Of a DNA stretch of 53,808 nucleotides, positions 14,996-21,690 are shown piece by piece; position 1 is the first letter of the stretch; each line of letters starts with the position of its first letter. The translations under genes were made by a program, and so were the position numbers. This stretch comes from a bacterium (GTDB lineage: Bacteria; Babelota; Babeliae; Babelales; GCA-2401785), in assembly GCA_023249975.1 (NCBI GenBank), contig JAHFBP010000011.1:1-53808 (forward strand), written 5' to 3'. The notes under the pieces are model-generated. The model worked only from the letters and a program-made list of their open reading frames with translations. It did not search any database and was not told the origin of the DNA.

Positions 14996-17386
14996 ATGAA
15001 CTTCAAAAAACACCTATTCATACTGATTATTACACTTTTGGGAAGCTTTCCCGTCCAGGCACAAATCAATGTTCTTTTTGATCAAAACATTGGCCCTGCC
15101 ATGATTCAGGCAATTGAGGGCACACAAGATGGAGAAATACTTCGGTTGGCTTTTGACCAATTTCAGGACAAACGACTCATCCAGGTACTAATTCAGACTC
15201 TTTTGGACAATCCAAACATTCAGCTTTCCATTGCTCTTGATAATGACGCGACAAAAAACAATAAATTCAAAGCAAGCCTTGAAGAATCAAGGGCACATTT
15301 TACGCCTTCAAAAAAGCTCAATTTTGTAATTACAAAAATTACAGAATCTATTCGTGCAACTCCGGGAATGCACAACAAATTCTTAATTTCTGGCGATCAT
15401 ACCCTTATTACCGGGTCTGCAAATGGAACCATGGCAGCTTTTGGCGCCAGTCACGAACAAGCACTTATTGTCACCAGAGATGATAATGATGTTGTGGGAA
15501 ATCGTATTATTGATAGCTTTTCCAATTATGGGCAAGCCACAGCCTATGGGCATAATCCCCATGTTCTGTTTTCAAATAGGAACGGCGCCATTAATAAATT
15601 GATTCTTGATAAAATTAATGCTGCCCAATCAAACCAACCCATCCTCATTTCGCTTTTTTCACTCACTGATGAAAATATCATTCAAGCACTCGTCAAGGCT
15701 CGACAAAGAAAATGCATTGTTCGTATGCTTACCAATCCTGGGCATGTAGCACAGAGGCTTGCCGAATCAGGCATACATGTGTATGTATCCAACAACAATG
15801 GAACCGCCACACTGCTCACCGATGAATCAACATGCGACATGCCTTCTGCTCTGGGAAACAAGTATATTCATCAAAAAATTGCCATCATTGGAGATGAAGT
15901 TCTGCTCGGCTCAGGAAACTGGACCACTAAAGCTAAAGACCAATATAACAATCTTGTGATATTGCACCAAAGCGAGGCTCCGAATGTCTATCAAGCTTGC
16001 CGTGAAAGACTTTTTGGCATTTTTGGATCAATGGAAGAGGTTGCTAGCTCAAACGCCATTGCATCGATACTACAAGAACATAGAGCTCGGGCTCGAGAAG
16101 TAAGAGAAGAAAATGATACCGACAGGAGATTCGCGTCCCAATTACAGCAAGAAGAGCGTGAATCAAATCGAAACCTAAAAATTATTGAAGCAGAAGCAAT
16201 TGAAAAAGCACTGCGTGAATCACGCGAAACAGCAAATCTTCCCTCCTGTTCAGTATGTTTTGAACCTAAAGAGCGGCCTACTCATCAATGGGCGTGTTCT
16301 CATCCCAATGATTTTTGCTGTGCCGAATGCCACAAAGTCCTTAAAAAAAGTCATAAAAAACAATCAAAAAAAACGAGCAAAGCAACATGTCCAATCTGCC
16401 GAGAAGAAATGAATCGAAAACAAGCTGAAGCACGAAAAGATGGACTCCAAAAGAAAACGCTTATGCAAATGACAGAGGAAGAGCTTTACAATCTTGCAAC
16501 TAAAGAACGAGAAGACCTTAGTAAAGAAAAAACAGGCGACTCGCAACCCGTTGATAAGAAAAACAAGAAGCCCACTTTAAAAGAAATGAAAGCCCTCAAT
16601 GGAATTAGAGGCAACTCGCAACCCGTTCATAAGAATAACGAGAAGCCCACTTTAAAACAAATGCAAGCCCTCAATGAAATTAGAAAAGAATATAGTATTG
16701 CCGAGGCCAACAATAAAGTACTTGGCATAATTAATGAAGTCCGAGGAAATCTTTTAAACAGAGTACGTTCAAGTGATAGCGCTCTTGAAAACCCACTTGT
16801 CAAAAAGGCCCTGAAAAGATTCGATGTCGGTGAGTTGCTAAGCCATAAAGAGGCTGAAATTCTCAATATGGAAATGGAAAAAATAAAAGAAGAAGAAAAG
16901 AAAAATTTATTTTCTGATAGAGTCAGCAATAAAATTCATGAATTAGAAAGTATTCAATCACATCTCGATGAGATAAGAGCCAAGCAAATAGCCCTTGACC
17001 CTACCAATGACGCAAAACAATTTTATGAATACGAGTCCATTTTGGCGAAAGTTATAACGCAAATTATTGAAAAAGCACCACTTGTCCTTGACTATCATAG
17101 CAACACTGAAACTCGTTCAAATTTAACGAATAAAGCGCTTGATCAATTGGATGGATGTTGTTGGGCCTCTATTCTTAACTTAATTTATTATAAAGAGGAC
17201 ATATTCAACTTTATCTGCGACTCAACTCATAAACCTGGACCAATTCAAAAAAAACTATTTCAACTTAAACTTGACCAATACATGCATCTGCATCTTGACA
17301 GAGAAGACTTCCAGGAAGTCAATGATAGGCTTTATGCTATTCAATCTCAAATTGATGAGTACCTTAAATCACATTCATTAATCTAG
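14996..17386 (+). CDS. Secreted phospholipase D/nuclease-like protein with RING finger (copy 2)
   Basis: A paralogue of the preceding gene, 796 residues. The signal peptide is KKHLFILIITLLGSFPVQA. It has two PLD motifs, HNKFLISGDHTLITGSANGT (H126, K128) and HQKIAIIGDEVLLGSGNWT (H292, K294), again with Asp one place later than usual. The RING finger (418-468) has all eight ligands (CSVC, C.H, C...C, CPIC) but a longer loop rich in Lys and Ser before the last pair. Residues about 514-563 are a 25-residue tandem duplication. One copy of the C-terminal unit seen in copy 1 (about 648-790, with the shared GCCW motif) ends the protein. It lies 64 bases after copy 1, so the two are probably co-transcribed, with a strong terminator after copy 2. 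No good ribosome site is visible. Confidence 0.87.
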   Translation: MNFKKHLFILIITLLGSFPVQAQINVLFDQNIGPAMIQAIEGTQDGEILRLAFDQFQDKRLIQVLIQTLLDNPNIQLSIALDNDATKNNKFKASLEESRAHFTPSKKLNFVITKITESIRATPGMHNKFLISGDHTLITGSANGTMAAFGASHEQALIVTRDDNDVVGNRIIDSFSNYGQATAYGHNPHVLFSNRNGAINKLILDKINAAQSNQPILISLFSLTDENIIQALVKARQRKCIVRMLTNPGHVAQRLAESGIHVYVSNNNGTATLLTDESTCDMPSALGNKYIHQKIAIIGDEVLLGSGNWTTKAKDQYNNLVILHQSEAPNVYQACRERLFGIFGSMEEVASSNAIASILQEHRARAREVREENDTDRRFASQLQQEERESNRNLKIIEAEAIEKALRESRETANLPSCSVCFEPKERPTHQWACSHPNDFCCAECHKVLKKSHKKQSKKTSKATCPICREEMNRKQAEARKDGLQKKTLMQMTEEELYNLATKEREDLSKEKTGDSQPVDKKNKKPTLKEMKALNGIRGNSQPVHKNNEKPTLKQMQALNEIRKEYSIAEANNKVLGIINEVRGNLLNRVRSSDSALENPLVKKALKRFDVGELLSHKEAEILNMEMEKIKEEEKKNLFSDRVSNKIHELESIQSHLDEIRAKQIALDPTNDAKQFYEYESILAKVITQIIEKAPLVLDYHSNTETRSNLTNKALDQLDGCCWASILNLIYYKEDIFNFICDSTHKPGPIQKKLFQLKLDQYMHLHLDREDFQEVNDRLYAIQSQIDEYLKSHSLI
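16535..16684 (+). repeat. 75-bp tandem duplication inside the PLD-RING copy 2 gene
   Basis: Two nearly identical 75-base units (16535-16609 and 16610-16684) each encode 25 residues of the form G(D/N)SQPV.K.N.KPTLK.M.ALN.IR. The close match points to a recent in-frame duplication in the linker between the RING and the C-terminal unit. Confidence 0.93.
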
Positions 17387-17392
17387 AAATGC

Positions 17393-17434
17393 AAAAGAAG
17401 GTGCATGTTAATTGAACAACATGCACCTTCTTTT
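17393..17434. terminator. Terminator after the PLD-RING pair
   Basis: AAAAGAAGGTGCATGTT (17393-17409) pairs with AACATGCACCTTCTTTT (17418-17434), a 17-bp perfect stem. It serves the PLD-RING genes and the convergent methyltransferase gene. Confidence 0.92.
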
Positions 17435-17453
17435 TAAAATTTAAATCAAAAAA

Positions 17454-18317
17454 TTATTTTATCGTAAAAACGGCACAGGATCCGCAGTCCAAGAATATTC
17501 CACGGCCACTTTCTTCAACATTGGCCAAATCAAAACATCTGACATTGCCCGGAATTGGAGAATGAGCCGTAATTCCTTTGAGCAAGCCTTTGACCTCATC
17601 CTGCAACATGCCTTGAGTGTGCGTGCTGAGCTTCATATAACTGAAACTTTCACCCATCAACGACATCAGGGTTTTCATGAAAGGCAAAAGGTCAGCTTCG
17701 ATCTTCCAAATTTCACCGTTTGATCCACGGCCAAAGCTTGGCGGATCGAGCAAAATACCGTCATAGCGAGAGCCACGAACTTTTTCGCGTTGCACAAATT
17801 TGCGCACATCATCCACAATCCATCGAATCGGCTTTTCGCTCAGACCTGAGGCAACTGCATTGGCTTTTGCCCAATTGACGCTACTTTTTGCAGAATCAAC
17901 ATGCACAACTTCTGCCCCCAAGCTGGCAGCCTGCAATGTTGCAGCGCCGGTATAAGCAAACAAGTTGAGCAGCCGAAACGGTCGTTCATGTTCTTTTTGA
18001 TGATTGGCAATGGCCTGAAAAAGGTCTTGATTATCGATATGCTCAGGAAACATCCCTATTTGGCCACCAGCTGCAAACTTCATGATCATGGAAATTTCAC
18101 CGATTTTCACGGTCCATTCACGCGGCAGATCAGGGTTTGCAAATGACCAGGTGCCTTTGTCGTAATCATATTCGGCGTCAGCCTTTTTCCATTCTGAGTC
18201 AGGAAGCCTCAAAATCCATGTGGCCTGTGGGGCTGGACGAATAATCCGCACATCTCCCACTTGTTCCAATTTACTGCCAAATCCAGAGTCTAATAGTCGA
18301 TAAAATTGCGTCTTCAT
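17454..18317 (-). CDS. SAM-dependent methyltransferase related to RlmI/COG1092
   Basis: A class I (Rossmann) methyltransferase of 287 residues. The SAM-binding motif I is LLNLFAYTGAATL (about residue 116), followed by an acidic end of strand 2 (VVHVDSAKSSVNWAKAN) and the catalytic region LLDPPSFGRG (about 188). The DPPSF signature is typical of RlmI-like enzymes that make 5-methylcytosine in 23S rRNA and their relatives. The N-terminal PUA domain of true RlmI is absent, and the first 80 residues form a small beta-rich part instead. The exact substrate is unknown; an rRNA base is likely from the family. It is a single gene between two terminators or gaps. Confidence 0.85.
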   Translation of the reverse strand: MKTQFYRLLDSGFGSKLEQVGDVRIIRPAPQATWILRLPDSEWKKADAEYDYDKGTWSFANPDLPREWTVKIGEISMIMKFAAGGQIGMFPEHIDNQDLFQAIANHQKEHERPFRLLNLFAYTGAATLQAASLGAEVVHVDSAKSSVNWAKANAVASGLSEKPIRWIVDDVRKFVQREKVRGSRYDGILLDPPSFGRGSNGEIWKIEADLLPFMKTLMSLMGESFSYMKLSTHTQGMLQDEVKGLLKGITAHSPIPGNVRCFDLANVEESGRGIFLDCGSCAVFTIK

Positions 18318-18485
18318 GAATACTCTAAGTTTATATTACGATACAATGCCTTGATCCAATTGATCATGCTAAAAGTTTACCATTTTTCTTAGACTAAGAA
18401 AAATAAGATTACCCCTTTCCCCATATAAATAGAGCTGGTAATCTATTCCATAGAGCTGAATAAGTCACATTTTTACGGTATTATT

Positions 18486-19109
18486 TTGAGAAGTTCCACT
18501 AAAACTAAATACTTGAAGATCATTGCATCTGTTTTATTATGCTTTTTAAGCATGAGTATCAATGAAAGCCTTTGTCCTGTAATCGAGACTGAATCTCAGT
18601 CTGAAGTTAGAGAAAATGCTTGTCCCATAATAAAACCTATAACAAGAGATGAAATCAAACGGGCAACTAGATATACGCCATATAATCTTAATGCCCATTT
18701 TTTTCAAATCCATCAGCCTGAAGACTTCTGTTCTGTCTTAGAACTTAAGAGTGATGAGCATCTGGAATTAATACGTGGAAATATATATTTGCCATCCAAT
18801 GCAAAACGCTGCCAACGCTTGATCGATAAACTGACAACTCTTTTTTGTCTGTTGCCCAATCTTGAATTTTGCGCGCTTTACAATACTTCGAATGTTGCGG
18901 ATAAAGAAATTTTGATGTTAGTAGACATTATTCGAGACACAACAGGAAAATCGTTTGCTGTTACAAGGGCTCATGGTGGAACTTTTAGTCCGAATCATTT
19001 TGGAGTAATCATAAGCAGTGCCCCTCAAAACGCGCCTCCGTTTTATCCTGCTGAACTTTATGATAAAAAACAAGAAACTATTCAAATCTGGCCACCCTTC
19101 AATGGCTAG
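18486..19109 (+). CDS. Secreted protein of unknown function
   Basis: A 207-residue protein with a signal peptide (KYLKIIASVLLCFLSMSINESLC). The first codon is TTG at 18486; no ATG is in frame before the hydrophobic core. The mature part has a Cys soon after the signal, then a mixed alpha/beta sequence with LFCLLPNLEFCALYNTS, which looks like one leucine-rich-repeat-type strand, and a Gly/His-containing end (RAHGGTFSPNHFGV). I do not recognise the family. It converges on tyrS with only 16 bases between them. Confidence 0.6.
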   Translation: MRSSTKTKYLKIIASVLLCFLSMSINESLCPVIETESQSEVRENACPIIKPITRDEIKRATRYTPYNLNAHFFQIHQPEDFCSVLELKSDEHLELIRGNIYLPSNAKRCQRLIDKLTTLFCLLPNLEFCALYNTSNVADKEILMLVDIIRDTTGKSFAVTRAHGGTFSPNHFGVIISSAPQNAPPFYPAELYDKKQETIQIWPPFNG

Positions 19110-19125
19110 ATATAGGGCGGGCTGA

Positions 19126-20331
19126 TTACTCAGCCCTATAAATCTTTTTTTTGCCCACTTTAATCACATCGCCTGATGTTATAGTGACCATTGCCTTAAA
19201 GTCGGTTACCGCAACATCATTGATCGAAACAGCACCTTCTTCGAGCAATCGCTTGGCCTCAGATGATGTGGCAATGGCTCCAAAGTGCTTGAGTGCATCG
19301 ACAATCCAGCACGGAGTGGCGAGGGCTGAAGCGTCAACTTTGGTCGCTTGTGAGTAGTCATGTTTTTGGAACAATGCTTCAAAATGAGCCTGTGCGCGGT
19401 GCGCCTGCTCAGAGCCCCAGAATCGTTGAATAATTCGTGATGCCACGTCTTTTTTATGTGCCATCGGGTGAATCGTACCCAATTGAACCTGAGATTTTGC
19501 CAAAGCAATTTCATCCTGCGGCACAAAAAGAAGTAATTCTTGATACCTGAACATTAAATCATCAGAAATCGACATCAGCTTGCCAAAAGCATCCTCGGGA
19601 GTGTCGTTCAAGCCGATATAATTACCCAAAGATTTGGACATTTTTTGCACACCATCAAGACCCTCAAGAATTGGGAAGGTCATGCAAATTTGTGGAGCTT
19701 GGCCATATGATTCTTGCAAATGGCGGCCCATCAGCAAATTAAAGGTCTGATCGGTTCCGCCAAGTTCAATATCGGCATGCAATGCTACTGAGTCGTAACC
19801 TTGCATCAAAGGATAGAGCAATTCATGCAAACCCAATGGCTGGTTGTTAGCAAGGCGATTGGCAAAATCTTCACGCTCGATCAAACGAGCAACGGTTACC
19901 TGCCCACACAGCTTGATAACGTCCATAAAGTCGAGTTTATTGAGCCAGTCTGAATTGCGTACCACTGTCAACTTGGATGCATCCAAAATACGGCTGACTT
20001 GGGCAAGATAGGTTTTGGCATTTTCATTAATTTGTTCTTCAGTCAGGGGGGGACGCGTTTTGGATTTGCCCGTTGGATCACCAATGCGTGAGGTGTAATC
20101 TCCTATTAAAAAGATAACCTCATGCCCCAAATCCTGAAATTGTCGCAATTTTGACAAAACAACCGTGTGTCCCAAATGCAAATCTGGTGCTGTCGGATCA
20201 GCCCCCAATTTGATTTTCAGTGGGCGGCCGAGTTTAAGTTTTTTTTCAAATTCATCTACAGGAATAACCTTTTCAGCTCCGGCACTCAGTATCCTGATTT
20301 GTTCTTCAATACTCGTGTTGTTAATATTCAT
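19126..20331 (-). CDS. tyrS: Tyrosyl-tRNA synthetase
   Basis: A class I aminoacyl-tRNA synthetase that joins tyrosine to tRNA-Tyr. The HIGH motif is HLGHTVVL (about residues 52-59), the KMSKS motif is KMSKSLGN (about 231) and the tyrosine-pocket region [13 protein letters not shown] is present. A C-terminal S4-like RNA-binding domain ([16 protein letters not shown]) closes the 401-residue protein. This is the longer bacterial form of the enzyme. The start lies three bases after the stop codon of the HEPN-like gene, so the two are probably translated together. Confidence 0.97.
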   Translation of the reverse strand: MNINNTSIEEQIRILSAGAEKVIPVDEFEKKLKLGRPLKIKLGADPTAPDLHLGHTVVLSKLRQFQDLGHEVIFLIGDYTSRIGDPTGKSKTRPPLTEEQINENAKTYLAQVSRILDASKLTVVRNSDWLNKLDFMDVIKLCGQVTVARLIEREDFANRLANNQPLGLHELLYPLMQGYDSVALHADIELGGTDQTFNLLMGRHLQESYGQAPQICMTFPILEGLDGVQKMSKSLGNYIGLNDTPEDAFGKLMSISDDLMFRYQELLLFVPQDEIALAKSQVQLGTIHPMAHKKDVASRIIQRFWGSEQAHRAQAHFEALFQKHDYSQATKVDASALATPCWIVDALKHFGAIATSSEAKRLLEEGAVSINDVAVTDFKAMVTITSGDVIKVGKKKIYRAE

Positions 20332-20334
20332 ATT

Positions 20335-20721
20335 TTAATCTTTCATAATATTTTGAAGAAAACTAGCAACTTCTTTAGAAAATTCAGGAAAGATTTTAAT
20401 GACATCATCTGTAAACACTTCTGGATAAACCTGAAGCACTAGCATTCTTTTTTCTAAAAATTCAAACCAACATTTGGGATCATGAATCATTCCACCCAAA
20501 GCGGCTGCTCGAAAAATGGGCTTTAGCCCGTACTCAGTGAGTCCTTTATGATAAAGAATCCGCTGCATAGTCTTCCAGCACAATTCAAAGACACACCCAA
20601 AAGCTAAAATAGTGCCTGCCTTCGCCTGTTCGGTATCTAGATTAACCCTAAATTTTTCAAATTGATTAAATGCCTTTATCAAAGATGCAATATCTACGCC
20701 TTCTACATACACTCTATCCAT
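20335..20721 (-). CDS. HI0074-like HEPN protein with a degenerate catalytic motif
   Basis: A 128-residue all-helical protein of the HI0074/nucleotidyltransferase-substrate-binding type, a branch of the HEPN superfamily. Matching features are FELCWKTMQRIL (helix 2), PIFRAAALGGMIHD (helix 3) and WFEFLEKRMLVLQVYPE (helix 4). In active HEPN RNases helix 4 carries RNxxxH; here it reads RMLVLQ, so the Asn and His are missing. The usual partner, a small MNT nucleotidyltransferase, is not next to it. It is more likely a binding protein than a toxin. It lies between the S2P-like gene and tyrS on the same strand. Confidence 0.8.
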   Translation of the reverse strand: MDRVYVEGVDIASLIKAFNQFEKFRVNLDTEQAKAGTILAFGCVFELCWKTMQRILYHKGLTEYGLKPIFRAAALGGMIHDPKCWFEFLEKRMLVLQVYPEVFTDDVIKIFPEFSKEVASFLQNIMKD

Positions 20722-20743
20722 CAAAGGTCATTCTCTCTATTTT

Positions 20744-21469
20744 TTACATAGCCCCAAAAAATGCAATTTTTGCCAACACCATTTTGATCGACAGACTCAC
20801 AACATACAAAGTTGTCATGAAATATGAACTGACCACAGGGAAGAAAAATAAAAATATGAGGATAAAGTAGCCATATTGATCAAGAAACTCAATCACGGTG
20901 CCTTCTCCGTCAAATGCCAATGAAAGCACTTGGCCACCTTCAAGTGGAGAAATCGGTACAAGGTGCAGCACGCCAAAGTAGACACTGAATTCAATCGACA
21001 TCTGCAGCAGCTGTTGAACCGCTTTTGCCACGTGCCCAGCAAACATGCCAAACGGAAAAAAGCGCGCAATGAGCATGACAACAAATGAAAAAGCAAAACA
21101 ACCGAATGGACCAGCCAAAATAGTCAAAGCCATTGATCGTTTTTGATTTTTGAAATTATCTGGATTTATCGGCACCACAATCGGCTCTCTGATATTGGTA
21201 AACATCAGTACCATGATAATCACAGGGATGGTTATTTCACCTGGCAGCGCCGCGCTTAATAGCAATAAGATAGCCACACGGATGAGTAAATTGATCAAAT
21301 CAACGTGAACCAAAGGGTTGAGTGTCAAAAACCCTTCTTCTTCCGGCGTTCGGTCACCCAAAAACGTTGCTGTCGCTGCTTTGAAAAACCCGAAAAAGGT
21401 CAAAGTAAACAAGTAACTGGGAAAAATCATAAAAAAATAACTAAGGACATCAAAAAACGTAGGTGCCAT
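20744..21469 (-). CDS. Site-2-protease-like membrane protein lacking the HExxH site
   Basis: A polytopic membrane protein (241 residues from the ATG at 21469; the open frame reaches 21550). It follows the M50 family (YwhC-type) closely: GFLTLNPLVHVD, then VPINPDNFKNQKRSMAL followed by TILAGP, then LVPISPLEGGQVL, with five or six hydrophobic segments. In active enzymes the first segment reads HExxH and supplies two zinc ligands and the catalytic Glu. Here the aligned residues are F-G-F-F-K (positions 26-30), and the third ligand Asp of PLDGG is Glu. All three changes argue against zinc-dependent proteolysis. It is probably an inactive S2P homologue, perhaps with a chaperone or binding role. 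Confidence 0.82.
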   Translation of the reverse strand: MAPTFFDVLSYFFMIFPSYLFTLTFFGFFKAATATFLGDRTPEEEGFLTLNPLVHVDLINLLIRVAILLLLSAALPGEITIPVIIMVLMFTNIREPIVVPINPDNFKNQKRSMALTILAGPFGCFAFSFVVMLIARFFPFGMFAGHVAKAVQQLLQMSIEFSVYFGVLHLVPISPLEGGQVLSLAFDGEGTVIEFLDQYGYFILIFLFFFPVVSSYFMTTLYVVSLSIKMVLAKIAFFGAM

Positions 21470-21635
21470 TGTGTATCCCAACTTGAAAAAAGAAAACAAT
21501 AATTTCAGGGTAAAACAAACCCCCAAATTATCCTTACAATCCTGATACATTCAGGGTAAATCAGTTTTCAACCCCGGTCAAATCAACCTATGATTTAAAA
21601 GTTATCAGTTTACTTTCACAATCACTGTATTACAC

Positions 21636-21679
21636 TTTCGAGCGCTTACATGTAATTCCGCGTACATAAACGCTCGAAA
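21636..21679 (+). promoter_or_regulatory. Hairpin overlapping the ribosome site of the first TMTC-like gene
   Basis: TTTCGAGCG (21636-21644) and CGCTCGAAA (21671-21679) are perfectly complementary 9-base arms around 26 bases. The right arm ends in the first base of the ribosome site AAGGAG (21679-21684), 7 bases before the ATG. Folding could limit ribosome access; alternatively it is an operator. Confidence 0.5.
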
Positions 21680-21690
21680 AGGAGATGTGA

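Noticed and set aside
20335-20721. A HEPN/MNT toxin-antitoxin system.
   Set aside because: No MNT partner is adjacent and the RNase motif is missing.
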